From NCBI GenBank assembly GCA_958450365.1, contig CAUEEP010000887.1:558001-622000 (forward strand): a DNA stretch of 64,000 nucleotides, given 5' to 3'. Numbering within the stretch: the stretch's first letter is position 1; each line of letters starts with the position of its first letter. Both the position numbers and the translations under genes were made by a program. Origin of the DNA: Mesorhabditis belari. Lineage: Eukaryota > Nematoda > Chromadorea > Rhabditida > Rhabditidae. Shown here in pieces: positions 22,200 through 32,462 of this stretch. The notes under the pieces are model-generated. The model was not told the origin of the DNA. It ran no database searches and was given only the letters and a program-made list of their open reading frames with translations.

Positions 22200-22950
22200 A
22201 TGAAATAGTAAGCTTAAAATTGAATTGACTGTTGGCTTCAGTTTTGGTTTTAGCTGTTGATAGAGCATTTAGCTGTTGATAGAGCTTCTAGCTGTTGATA
22301 GAGCTTTTAGCTGTTGATATAATCCCGATCTCTTGAGTGAAAAAAGACAGAGATCTGCTTGGAAGTAACAAATTCTCAATTCTAATAGTTAACAAACTAC
22401 TTAAAATTACTTAAAACTACTTAAAACTATTTGAAACTATTTAAAACTACTTAAAACTACTTAAAACATAAACTATTCTTGTTTTTAACAGCAACGATTT
22501 ACCGGTGATGAGTGGCATCGTGATGAGTACTAATAGCAATAAATATTGTGTAGATGACATTGAAAAGCTGAAGAAGAAAATGAAAAGCTGAATTTAGATT
22601 TTCAGAGCTATTCAAAAATTGATTACTATTTAAAGAAAAATGTAAGAAAAAGAAAAATCAAAAAAAGAAAAATGTAAGGAAAACAAAAATCAAAAAAGAA
22701 AAGGAAACGGAAATTTGTATGAGAGAATCTTTTCTGTAAATTTGCCAATCTTGCTAAAGAAAAATGCGTCAAAGGGACGGAAAATGAGAAATTTTTGACG
22801 ATTTTTACGCTGCTTATTGATTTATGATTGAGAAAACGATGAAAAAAGAAAAAAAAAGAGAAAAAGTCTTTTAAATGTAAGAAAAGTCTTTTAAATGTAA
22901 GAAAATTGTTTTAGAAATGTTTTTAATTGAAAAAGTAAATGTAATTATTG
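22200..22950. other. No gene recognised
   Basis: AT-rich, with short repeats TTAGCTGTTGATAGAGCTT (about 22250-22320) and TACTTAAAAC (22395-22470). No gene signal seen. Confidence 0.45.
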
Positions 22951-23005
22951 TAAAAACGATGAAATTATTGTAAAAAATGATGAAATTATTGTAAAAAATA
23001 ATAAT
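22950..23005 (+). repeat. GATGAAATTATTGTAAAAA repeat, left block
   Basis: Three units of the same ~19-bp sequence that makes up 23310-23565. The LINE fragment at 23095-23319 sits between the two blocks. Confidence 0.85.
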
Positions 23006-23094
23006 ACTTTATTCAAACGATAAAGTGAAAGAAATCATAGAGAAATGCACAGTGATACTTAATCATACAATACATACTGAAATCAATAAGCCAA

Positions 23095-23319
23095 TTACTT
23101 ACGGCAAAGAGCCACTAGATCTAAAGCATCGATACGTTTCTTGAATATGAAAAGCGACTGAATTTCTCGTATGTCGTTTGGGAGCAAGTTCCATAATCTA
23201 GCGGCTCTAACGGGAAATGAATTTGATAAAGAGGCATTGGAAGCAAAGGGAATTTGCAAAAGGAATGAGCCACTTCTGGGCCCTGACCGCGGTTTAAATT
23301 TGAAAAAGTCTATAAACAA
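23095..23319 (-). pseudogene. 3' end of a non-LTR retrotransposon (LINE) reverse-transcriptase ORF
   Basis: Minus strand reads FPVRAARLWNLLPNDIREIQ, then LFIFKKRIDAL and a stop. This Arg-..-LWN-LP-.I....F K-R block is the tail found downstream of the RT domain in many LINE-type ORFs. The catalytic RT core is absent, so it is a 5'-truncated copy. A second copy is at 58390-58515. The flanking AT-rich GATGAAATTATTGTAA array could descend from a LINE 3' tail (inference). Confidence 0.65.
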
Positions 23320-23565
23320 AAATGATGAAATTATTGTAAAAAACGATGTAATTATTGTAAAAAACGATGTAATTATTGTAAAAAATGATGTAATTATTGT
23401 AAAATCGATGTAATTATTGTAAAAACGATGTAGTTATTGTAAAAAATGATGTAATTATTGTAAAAACGATGTAATTATTGTAAAAACGATGTAGTTATTG
23501 TAAGAAATGATGAAATTATTGTAAAATCGATGTAATTATTGTAAAATCGATGTAATTATTGTTAC
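23310..23565 (+). repeat. 19-20 bp repeat GATGTAATTATTGTAAAAAC
   Basis: About 13 copies with A/C/T variants (GATGAAATTATTGTAAAA). Confidence 0.92.
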
Positions 23566-23837
23566 AAAGTTTCCCTGGACTAAGCAATCCAATTCAAACA
23601 GTTTCAAAAGCTTTGAATCACTTTCTTTCAATTATTTTTCAGAACTTTAACCCAATCAAAGCTTAAAGCGTGCTCGTAAAAGCCGAAAAGGACTTAAATG
23701 AACAGTGGAAATTGTTTGGAGACGAATGCAGACTGAAAGCTTCTTTCGAATTGGTTTATTCAATAAAATGAATAACACCAATCGATTCACCGACCTCGAA
23801 AACCCTTCGAATCTTAATTTCTAGCTCTTTATCTTCT

Positions 23838-23915
23838 TCAACAAAGCAAAAATCTCTTTAGGATGCTTTGTGCGCCCTCGTAATCGCTCTTCATCTGCAT
23901 CTGCATCGCAACGAC
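23838..23915 (-). CDS. Possible orphan terminal exon
   Basis: After CTTTCAG the minus strand reads MQMQMKSDYEGAQSILKRFL, then LC and a stop. A second frame over the same bases is also open (DADADEERLRGR then HPKEIFALLKKIKS). Flanked by a direct repeat ACTGAAAGCTTCTTTCGAAT (23728 and 23910). No family match or partner exon; could be chance. Confidence 0.22.
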   Translation of the reverse strand, partial: VVAMQMQMKSDYEGAQSILKRFLLC

Positions 23916-23966
23916 TGAAAGCTTCTTTCGAATTGGTAATCGCTCTCCATCTGGCAACCCGCTATG

Positions 23967-24009
23967 GTATAAAAGGTTTCCCTTTTGGAAAAGGGGAAAC
24001 CTTTTATAC
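23967..24009. promoter_or_regulatory. TATA-box palindrome
   Basis: GTATAAAAGGTTTCCCTTTT is followed almost at once by its reverse complement ending CCTTTTATAC, so a TATAAAA box points out on both strands from a hairpin with arms of about 20 nt. No attached transcript is identifiable. Confidence 0.4.
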
Positions 24010-24375
24010 AATTTGGTTTTAGTGAGAATCGACCTTGTTTTCCCCTTATTTAACAACAATCAAACGTAGAACCCAATGGTAAACGTCCTATAGAGCACCT
24101 CCTCTGATGACCGAGTCAACCTCATCTTTTGACTTGAGCCAGCCAGCCAGCTAGCCAGCCATTTGACTCAAGACTAAGTCCATATTATAGAGTCGGCCAT
24201 AGGGATCTCGAATCCTCATTACTTTTTGCAGAATGCTTCGATGCATACAGTGAAATGCTCTGGAGAAATACTTCTTGAATTGAATTTGATTGTAGTGTAA
24301 TTAGCTTTGTTTTGTTCTCTTTACAGGGTGCGCTAAAATTATGGTAACGCGCCCGTATTCTCTCATTTTTCACTT

Positions 24376-24568
24376 TTTCAACGCCTCAACGCTTCAACGC
24401 CTCAACGCTTCAACGCCTCAACGCTTCAACGCCTCAACGCCTCAACGCCTCAACGCCTCAACGCTTCAACGCCTCAACGCTTCAACGCTTCAACGCTTCA
24501 ACGCTTCAACGCCTCAACGCCTCAACGCCTCAACGCCTCAACGCCTCAACGCCTCAACGCTTCAACGT
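24376..24568 (+). repeat. 8-bp minisatellite YTCAACGC
   Basis: About 24 copies alternating CTCAACGC and TTCAACGC. The open frame (NASTPQRL) is an artefact. Confidence 0.95.
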
Positions 24569-24648
24569 ACTTTTTACAGTAAACTGATGACTTTCCAAAA
24601 GTTATTCAGCTGTTCAATGGAAAATAGAGACAAGACAAGAAAGCTTCA

Positions 24649-24987
24649 ATGATATTTGAAAATGGGATTAGAAATGTGAAGCCAATTGTTCTTCACCCTC
24701 AAAACGCGGAAAAGTTAAATAAAGTGAAAGAGTTTTGGCAATTGAGAAAAGATGTGAAAATGGTTTGTGTTTCGAGTAAACAGAGAATCACTTTTTCCCA
24801 ATTTTCCCATTTTTCTTCTCAAATTCTCTTGAATTGTCATTTCCATCGAATAAACGATTTGACTGGCGACGATTTGACCGGAAAACGTTCGATTTTTTTA
24901 TTCGAAAATCTCAGTTTTTCTTTCTTTTTCCCATCTGGGGTCTTTACGTTAACTTATAAAAGAAATTTGAACGGATTGAAGATCTGA
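24649..24987 (+). CDS. Unrecognised 112-aa ORF
   Basis: Open frame beginning MIFENGIRNVKPIVLHP. The first third has ordinary composition; the rest becomes F/S-rich and looks non-coding. No motif, no splice partner. Possibly chance. Confidence 0.2.
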   Translation: MIFENGIRNVKPIVLHPQNAEKLNKVKEFWQLRKDVKMVCVSSKQRITFSQFSHFSSQILLNCHFHRINDLTGDDLTGKRSIFLFENLSFSFFFPSGVFTLTYKRNLNGLKI

Positions 24988-25025
24988 AAGGGTGAAAGGA
25001 TTGATCTCAAAGATTTGGGAGATGT

Positions 25026-25236
25026 TGATGATGATTTAGGAGATGATGTTCAAGTTTAGGAGATGATGCTCAAGTTTAGGAGATGATGTTCAAGTTTAGG
25101 AGATGATGCTCAAGTTTAGGAGATGATGCTCAAGTTTAGGAGATGATGTTCAAGTTTAGGAGATGATGCTCAAGTTTAGGAGATGATGTTCAAGTTTAGG
25201 AGATGATGCTCAAGTTTAGGAGATGATGCTCAAGTG
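25026..25236 (+). repeat. 20-bp minisatellite GATGATGYTCAAGTTTAGGA
   Basis: About ten near-perfect copies with a C/T dimorphism (GATGCT versus GATGTT) ordered irregularly. Confidence 0.95.
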
Positions 25237-25625
25237 GTGTGCTGTACTTGATCTCAAAGGTCGAACCTAGAAGTTGCTCAAGATTCTAGATGGTATTGTA
25301 ATGGTGGTTTATGACTGGTTTAGCTCAAGTCTTACACTTGAATGGATCGAATAATGAGATGAAAAGTTTGGCTAGAGGAATGGAGTTGTTAAATTTGTCT
25401 AAAAATTTATGGCTAAACATGGCCAGAAACGATAGCGGATATAAGCGAACAAGAGCCTTGTAATGTTTAGGAAATAGCTCGTGAATTGGACTCTGGCTGT
25501 TCTCTGGCTCGCCCAGACTTCCGGGCAGCTTTGGTCTTCTGGCTTGGCTTCTGGTTTTGCATGGATAGCTGGCTTGCTTTCAGAATAACTGGCTACAGAA
25601 CAGCTGTTAATAAAGAAGTGAAAGA

Positions 25626-25708
25626 ATTGGCAGATTCCCGGAGACGGGATTGAACCCTCGACCTTGTGCTTTCCGGGCTCTTGCTCTAACCACTGAGCTC
25701 TCCGATAC
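25626..25708 (-). pseudogene. tRNA-like sequence 3
   Basis: The best-folding of the set. On the minus strand the D arm GCTCAGTGGTTAGAGC pairs, the T arm GAGGGTTCAATCCCGTC pairs at 4 of 5 positions, and the acceptor pairs at 6 of 7. The anticodon stem (AGAGC/GCACA) does not pair and no U33-anticodon is evident. A degenerate tRNA or tRNA-derived repeat. Confidence 0.55.
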
Positions 25709-26136
25709 GATACCGGATTGTAGCAAGTTTCGTTTTTCAGAAGGGGTATTTTCTTTACTTGTCAATAGAAAGAGGGAAAGAAGATGCAAAATAATTAAAG
25801 AAGATTAACAAAACAATAACTTTTCGACATATTTTAGACATTTCTGTAATATAAAAAAAGAGAAAGTGTACAACTTATTAGTTCAAAGAACAAGAGCGGA
25901 TTGTAGCAAGTTGCGTCTTCCAGAAGGAGTATTTTCTTCGCCCTTTCCCCCATTTCCCTTTTCCTTTTCATATCCCGAGTGTATCCAATATCAAATGACC
26001 ACCCCAAATTCTCGGCCTTCTTTTCCTTTTTTTCCTTCATTTCCACCTCACCTCAATTGCGTGACTGTGCTTTGAGAGAATGACCAAAAGAGGCTGATTT
26101 GAGAAGGAAAAGAGCAGGATTTTGATGGAAACTAGA

Positions 26137-26555
26137 CCTTTTTTGGCTCTGGACTTGGCTCTGGACTTGGCTCTGGACTTGGCTCTGGACTTGGCTCTGG
26201 ACTTGGCTCTGGACTTGGCTCTGGACTTGGCTCTGGACTTGGCTCTGGACTTGGCTCTGGACTTGGCTCTGGACTTGGCTCTGGACTTGGCTCTGGACTT
26301 GGCTCTGGACTTGGCTCTGGACTTGGCTCTGGACTTGGCTGGCCGGACTTGGCTCTTGACTTGGCTCTGGACTTGGCTCTGGACTTGGCTCTGACTTGGC
26401 TCTGGACTTGGCTCTGGACTTGGCTCTGGACTTGGCTCTGGACTTGGCTCTGGACTTGGCTCTGGTTGGCTCTGGACTTGGCTCTGGACTTGGCTCTGGA
26501 CTTGGCTCTGGACTTGGCTCTGGTCTTGGCTCTGGACTTGGCTCTGGACTTTATC
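26137..26555 (+). repeat. 12-bp minisatellite GGACTTGGCTCT
   Basis: About 34 copies, almost invariant, with a few deletions. It encodes (LALD)n or (WTWL)n in open frames, not taken as genes. Confidence 0.95.
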
Positions 26556-26696
26556 CTAGTCCTAACTAGACCTGGCCTGTCTCTGGCTCTGACCTGATTC
26601 TAGCCTAGACTCTGATTAGCCTAGATTTGATCTAGACTAGACTAGTTTCCTATGCGCAAAGAATAAGTCAACCTTCTTGAAAAAAGCAAAAGAAAA

Positions 26697-26772
26697 AGCC
26701 AAAGCCGGGGTCGAACCTCCAAGGTCCGACTCTGGAAACGAAAGCGTTACCACTCGGCCACGGTTGCACCTA
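26697..26772 (-). pseudogene. tRNA-like sequence 4
   Basis: Minus strand: A box GTGGCCGAGTGGTAACG and B box GGTTCGACCCC. The acceptor arms are poorly complementary. Confidence 0.5.
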
Positions 26773-26814
26773 GCTTAGCCCGCAAGGAGGCCGTTAAACC
26801 CCAAAGGCCACTAG

Positions 26815-26965
26815 CCACATTTTTCGAGTCCAAACAAAACTTTAAACACTTATAACTTCTGACAGATTTTCATTTAGCCAAAACAGAATATATATTCGGA
26901 ATCAGAATCAAATCCTTAGTCAAATTGTATAAGTTGCAAAGTATTAGATCAGCCAGTTGACCCTC
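26815..26965 (+). repeat. Dispersed repeat shared with 38700-38880
   Basis: ACTTATAACTTCTGACAGA, ATATTCGGAATCAGAATCAA and the downstream GATCAGCCAGTTGACC words match 38730-38875 in the same order. Confidence 0.65.
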
Positions 26966-27407
26966 TCTTGTAAGCTTTTTGATAATCGAAAAAGACGAAG
27001 TTATAGAGACGAAGTTCACGCATCAAATCATCATTTTGTCTTTATTTTAAACCACTGTGTTCCCCATTCTCTTATCAAAAATGATTTATTGTTTATATCG
27101 AAAATAAACACCAGCGAATTCCGGAAATATTGCACGTTTTGATTGAAAAGATAGCGATGATTGGGAAATAGAAATCCTTGAAGAAATCCGATCCTTTCTA
27201 TTCTCAACTTGGCTCATTAGACATTCGTACAACTGGGTAAACAATAAGAATTGCAACTTGGAGATTATAGTAGTAGGGAATAATAGATTGCTTATTTGCT
27301 CATGAGCAATAGATTGCTCATGCTGATGTTGCTTAGTTGGGACGACCTCGATTCAGTGCCAATTAAGCTGCCAGTTGAAAAACTCAAGCAAAGTTAGGCT
27401 TGACCTG

Positions 27408-27500
27408 ACTACCGTATTTTCTATAATATTTGCTATAATAATTTTCTATAATAATAGTGGACCCCGCCGAGTTGATGACGATTTTACAGTTTCTAAGTTT
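27408..27500 (+). mobile_element. MITE end, degenerate copy
   Basis: CCGTATTTTCTATAATA and CCCCGCCGAGTTGATGACGA match the left end of the MITE at 58517-58731. Only this end is recognisable. Confidence 0.55.
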
Positions 27501-27568
27501 TCGCAAATTTCAAAAGGTAGTCATCGAGTAATTCAAAAGGTAATAATTCGAGTCCCGACAGCGCACGA

Positions 27569-28127
27569 GTTTTTGATCTGCTTTGATCTGCTTTGATCGA
27601 TTCTTTGATCTGCTTTGATCTGCTTTGATCGATTCTTTGATCTGCTTTGATCTGCTTTGATCGATTCTTTGATCTGCTTTGATCTACTTTGATCTGCTTT
27701 GAACTGCTTTGATCTGCTTTGATCGATTCTTTGATCTGCTTTGATCTGCTTTGATCTGCTTTGATCGATTCTTTGATCTGCTTTGATCTGCTTTGATCTG
27801 CTTTGATCGATTCTTTGATCTGCTTTGATCTGCTTTGATCGATTCTTTGATCTGCTTTGATCTACTTTGATCTGCTTTGAACTGCTTTGATCTGCTTTGA
27901 TCGATTCTTTGATCTGCTTTGATCTGCTTTGATCTGCTTTGATCGATTCTTTGATCTGCTTTGATCTGCTTTGATCGATTCTTTGATCTGCTTTGATCTG
28001 CTTTGATCTGCTTTGATCGATTCTTTGATCTGCTTTGATCTGCTTTGATCGATTCTTTGATCTGCTTTGATCTACTTTGATCTGCTTTGAACTGCTTTGA
28101 TCTGCTTTGATCGATTCTTTGATCGAT
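27569..28127 (+). repeat. 11-bp satellite TTTGATCTGCT with higher-order structure
   Basis: About 50 copies of TTTGATCTGCT, punctuated by TTTGATCGATTC at 2- or 3-unit spacing and by an occasional TACTTTGATCTGCTTTGAAC block that recurs about every 180 bp (about 27675, 27850, 28070). This gives a second-order periodicity. The minus-strand frames (KQIKADQSRS) are shadows. Confidence 0.95.
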
Positions 28128-28619
28128 TTCCATGGGTTTAATAAAATGAGCATGAGCTTTGTACACAAGAAAAATAGTAAAGCAGCTTTTCTTGACCGTT
28201 AAAGTCTATTTTAAACTCGAAACGCATCTTTCCTAATTCACTATTCACTTTCTTATAAAAAGAAATGCACCAGGAAATGTGTGTTTCAAAATTCAGTGTT
28301 AAAAACGGCTAAATAAGATAAATGAAAAGAATTTTGTGCGAAAAGATTTGACAAAAATCGATGCCACTTCCCGAGCAATCAACTGGAGCAGTGAAGCGTA
28401 AAAAAAGCAAAGCAAAGCGGTCTCTTTATGAACTCCCTTTCCACTTCAAAAAAACAAAAACTGACTCTTCTTTTTACAATTTTTCCTAGAATATCAAAGA
28501 TTTTCTCAAAATAAGCAAATTAAAGCAAATTTTCATTGAAATTGTCTCTTTTTTTGACTTCAATAGAAATCCTAGCTTAAACAGAACATTGAGAAATAGA
28601 AATCCTAGTTTTTCTTCCA

Positions 28620-29345
28620 GAATCCAGAAGCGCCCAATCAATTTACATCCAAAGAAGAAAATTTAGCAAAATCTTATCTGAAATAGAAAGGAGATCTAGA
28701 GTGACATCCAGGATGGAGGATTATGGATAAAGAAGGATTTGGGTACCCTCAGGGTCCCCTAAAATCTATTGGACTCCTTAAGACTTCACCCCCACTTCAC
28801 TAATATACCAGTAAGATTAAGATATTCAGTTAAGATAATAAATTGTGACTTCCAGGATGAACGATTATCAATTTAGACAAGTCTGATCACCTCCAGGGTC
28901 CTCTAAAATCTATTGGACTCCTTAAGACTCCACCCCCACTTCACTAATATACCAGTAAAATTAAGATATTTAGTTAGGATAATCAAATGTGACCTCCAGG
29001 ATGAACGATTATCGACTTAAACAAGTCTGAGCACCTACAGAGTCCCCTAAAATCTATTGGACTCCTTAAGACTTCACCCCCACTTCACTAATATACCAGT
29101 AAGATTAAGATATTCAGTTAAGATAATAAATTGTGACTTCCAGGATGAACGATTATCAATTTAGACAAGTCTGATCACCTCCAGGGTCCTCTAAAATCTA
29201 TTGGACTCCTTAAGACTCCACCCCCACTTCACTAATATACCAGTAAGATTAAGATATTCAGTTAAGATAATAAATTGTGACCTCCAGGATGAACGATTAT
29301 CGATTTAGACAAGTCTGAGCACCTCCAGAGCCTCCTTAAACCTAT
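28620..29345 (+). repeat. About 144-bp tandem repeat with dispersed-repeat start
   Basis: The word CACTAATATACCAG recurs at 28796, 28938, 29084 and 29226 (spacing 142-146). Each unit has TCCAGGATGAACGATTATC and TCTATTGGACTCCTTAAGAC. The first 175 bp match 20105-20290. Flanks at 28420-28560 and 29345-29480 (CGGTCTCTTTATGAACTCCC) are a direct repeat of about 140 bp. Confidence 0.9.
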
Positions 29346-29539
29346 CGGTCTCTTTATGAACTCCCTTTCCACTTCAAAAAAGCAAAAACTGAATCTTTTT
29401 CTACAATTTTTCTTAGAATATCACAGATTTTCTCAAAATCAGCAAATTAAAGCAAATTTTTATTGAAATTGTCTCTTTTTTCGACTTCAATAGAAATCCT
29501 AGCTTAAACAGAACATTGAGATCTTCTAATCATTCAAAG

Positions 29540-29836
29540 TCAAATACCCAGTCTTGTGGGATAATCTGAAATGTGATAGGAGACAGGACGAATGATCAAT
29601 GATGGAGATGGAGGGGGAGAAGCCCATTGAAATGCAGGAATTGAGGAGATTGAAGAGGGAGTTGAAGATGGAGTTGACGAGGGAGTTGACGAGGGAGTTG
29701 ACGAGGGAGTTGACGGGACAAGACACTCACGATCCTCGTCACCTTGATCGGAGCGACGGGAGGAATGTAAAATGAGATATTTCGTTGATTTTTGTATTTC
29801 GTCGCACGTACAATGCACTTTTAAATCATTTTCCAA
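29540..29836 (-). CDS. Unrecognised Ser/Pro-rich ORF
   Basis: A 98-aa frame starting MENDLKVHCTCDEIQKSTKY, with STPSSTPSST repeats (a 12-bp DNA repeat at 29640-29715) and ending SYHISDYPTRLGI. A donor-like GATC|GTGAGTG occurs inside, so the first ~37 codons could be an exon of a spliced gene. Located 157 bp upstream of the C-type lectin start, on the other strand. Function unknown. Confidence 0.28.
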   Translation of the reverse strand: MENDLKVHCTCDEIQKSTKYLILHSSRRSDQGDEDRECLVPSTPSSTPSSTPSSTPSSTPSSISSIPAFQWASPPPSPSLIIRPVSYHISDYPTRLGI

Positions 29837-30404
29837 AAAAGAAATTCCTCTATAAAGCGCTTAGTATCTTTCCTCTTGATCACTTCCGTTTAGATAACGA
29901 GCTATAATCTAAAAACGAACTTTGAAAAGCTGAAAACTAAACAAAATTTCTGAAAATTTCTGAAAATCGTGAAAATTCTGAAAATTCTGAAAATGCAAAC
30001 GTTTTCTTTTATTCTTGAATTTGCTTTCTGTTTTGCTTTCTTTCTACCAATCTCAAATTTAATTATATGCCCAAAGGGAAGTGTTCAAATACCGAATGAG
30101 GATGTTTGTGTGTACGCGGCCACACGACGTTTGTTTGCAAAAAGGGATTTCATTTCATTTCATAAAAAAAGCAGCTTGAAAAGCTAAAAGTGGGCTTTTT
30201 TAGCTGAAAATTCCCAAATGTATAACCCATTTCCGAGTGAATTCCGTAGCTGATCATTTCCATCGAATAAACGATTCGACTGCAATCCACTCTGATTTTG
30301 ACAAGCCTAAGTACTTTGTATCCATTTCTTAACACCAGGTTTCGCTTTCCTCCCCCCGACCCATCCACTAACCTTCTGCCCGCTCACAAGCAAGAACAAA
30401 CCCT

Positions 30405-31285
30405 TAACTTCCACAAATCCACAGCGATTTCTGAACACTCTAATCAATCAACACTCTAATCTTTGTATCGCTAGACAAAGCTAAGAACTGTAGCAAGATT
30501 CCCTACTATTAGGTACATGCATAAGAAATGCGGATTTCAACATAAGAAATCCGGATTTCAACATAAGAAATGCGGATTTCATAAATTTCCAACGATAGAA
30601 ATCTGATATCGATGAATGTTATCGATGAATGTTATAAACTATTTGAAAGTCGTAAAGTTGTAAAGTTGAAAATCGTAAAAGCTTCTCTCACAACTCTGAT
30701 CGTCTTTCTAATGGCTCTCTCATAAGTTTAGCAACGCTTGTTTATATCCGAACAACCAAATACTATTTGAAAGTCGTAAATCTCCTCTACAAAATAGGCT
30801 AAAACTTCTTTCAATTGATCGAACCATTGAAGAAATTTCGAGGGCAAAATGCGGGTGACCAAAAAAGGAGTCGAGTCACTTTAGGGACAAGTTTAGTGTG
30901 GGCAAAATAGAGTTAGCTCCCCAAAATTGAAGATTGAAGATCCGCTTAAAAGATCCCAACAAAGATTCCCTCGATTTTTCCATTTTCTTATAAAAGACCT
31001 TTCAACTGAATGCATTTAACTTCTACAGTTAACTGTAGAAGTTAAATGCGTTTTCTATTGTCCACAGCGATGTTTCTATTGTCCCAAATCCACAGCAATT
31101 TCTGAACACTCTAATCAATCTTTTACAAGCTGTATCGCTAGACAAAGCTAACAGCTGCAGCAAGATCCTCTACTACAAGCCGTCTCATTCCCTGTCCGTT
31201 AAAAACATCCCAACATCGATTTCCTCGATTTTTCCTTTTCCTTATAAAAAGGCTTTAAACTCAACGCATTTAACTTCTACAGTTT
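30405..31285 (+). promoter_or_regulatory. Duplicated TATA-containing segment inside lectin intron 1
   Basis: 30405-30510 matches 31084-31185 (AAATCCACAGCRATTTCTGA) and 30930-31030 matches 31195-31280 (CTCGATTTTTCC, TTATAAAA, GCATTTAACTTCTACAG). Both copies carry TATAAAA about 25-35 bp before GCATTTAACTTCTACAG. These look like duplicated core promoters from a related gene, now within an intron. A 19-bp repeat (ATAAGAAATGCGGATTTCA, 3 copies) lies at 30516-30585. Confidence 0.4.
31012..31049. repeat. Perfect 38-bp palindrome
   Basis: GCATTTAACTTCTACAGTT is followed directly by its exact reverse complement, centred between 31030 and 31031, with no loop. Confidence 0.95.
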
Positions 31286-31654
31286 TCCATTGATTTGAAT
31301 TTTGCCCTCGTAATTAGAATGTGATTACAATCGACTCTCTATAACGGAATGGAAGGGACCACAAAATTTTCCAAAATAGAGCGATCAGATTTAGAGACTG
31401 AGCGACTAAATGTTTTTTTATGGTTTTCAGAGAGAATTTCAGCACAAAACTATGACGATGCCGTCGATCAATGCGCGAACTTGTACGGGGAATTGGCGAA
31501 AATCCAAAACACATTCGAGAACTCGTTTATTTATCGAATTGTCGACCAAAGTTCGTTTCTATTCGAATCTCGATTTCTTATCTGGGATTAATGTGGTGAC
31601 CAAGCTTTTCAATTGAATCATTTCTTTTGAATTGAATCAAAAAACTCAGATGAT

Positions 31655-31925
31655 CGGACATATACCGCTGGACAATGAAATATGATATTTGAAAAACGAC
31701 ACTCACTCGACACTCGTCACTTTCGCGCGTCTGTAACTCCCTTTTCTTTACCGTATTTCTAAATATTAATATTATCATTGTGTAGCCCTTGAAAAGAGCT
31801 TTCAGAAAATGTATAACACTAATCGTTTAAACTCAACGACAAACTCAAAGACAAGGGAGTTACCGACGGGCGAAAGTGACGATCGATTTTCAAATATGAT
31901 ATTTCATTGTCCAGTACTGTATATA
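31655..31925. mobile_element. Tc1-type MITE in lectin intron 2
   Basis: Terminal inverted repeats of about 80-90 bp: left GCTGGACAATGAAATATGA, right TTTCATTGTCCAGTACTG, next to TA. Inner parts (GTCACTTTCGCGCGTCTGTA and its complement) also pair. One further end of the same family is at 48398-48485. No coding sequence. Confidence 0.8.
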
Positions 31926-31936
31926 GAGTTCCATTA

Positions 31937-32462
31937 TATTAGGTTGATGCATAAGTCTTTTCGTTTTTTCGTACTTCTGTTAAAAAGTAACAAATTCACC
32001 AATTAATCTATAGTTTGCTCTATAAAAAAAGTGTTTTTTTTTGCTCAATTTGCATCTTTTTAAATGAATTTCGGTTCACTTTCAAGCAAATTCGAGAGTG
32101 AAAAACGCCTTTTTCGTAAAAATCTATAAAAAACTCTACGGAAAAATTGGCTGAATGAATTTCTCTGAAATTTTGGCGAAATATCAAACGTTTTTTTTCT
32201 CTATCTTTTATCTATTGACACGAAGATAGGTTTTCTTTAGCTAAGGTGTCTAAACCGCATCATCGAGTTAGCCCTTTTTGACTACCCGACTTGATACTCT
32301 CAAGAAAATCCAGGCATAAAATATTTTTAAACCCGTTTTAATCTTATTTTGCCGAAAAATAATTGGTTTTTCTAATGAAATCAACCGTAGTTTAATTGGT
32401 GCATTTGTTGGCTTGAAACGGCAGACGAAAGGGAACGAAAAGACTTATGCATCAACCTAATA
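31937..32462. mobile_element. mariner-type MITE in lectin intron 2
   Basis: Ends TTAGGTTGATGCATAAGTC and GACTTATGCATCAACCTAA are perfect inverted repeats continuing for about 25 bp, flanked by TA. The 526-bp interior has no transposase. The terminus is the classic mariner TTAGGT(T/C)G type. Confidence 0.88.

Noticed and set aside
25626..25708. Functional tRNA gene
   Set aside because: Anticodon stem does not pair and no U33-anticodon-R37 loop can be placed.
26122..26597. LALD/WTWL repeat proteins that look like coiled or membrane proteins
   Set aside because: Direct translation of a 12-bp array, with all frames open and no flanking coding sequence.
27533..28168. 211-aa Lys/Gln/Ser repeat protein
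   Set aside because: Shadow of the TTTGATCTGCT satellite; the parallel frame encodes a similar nonsense repeat.
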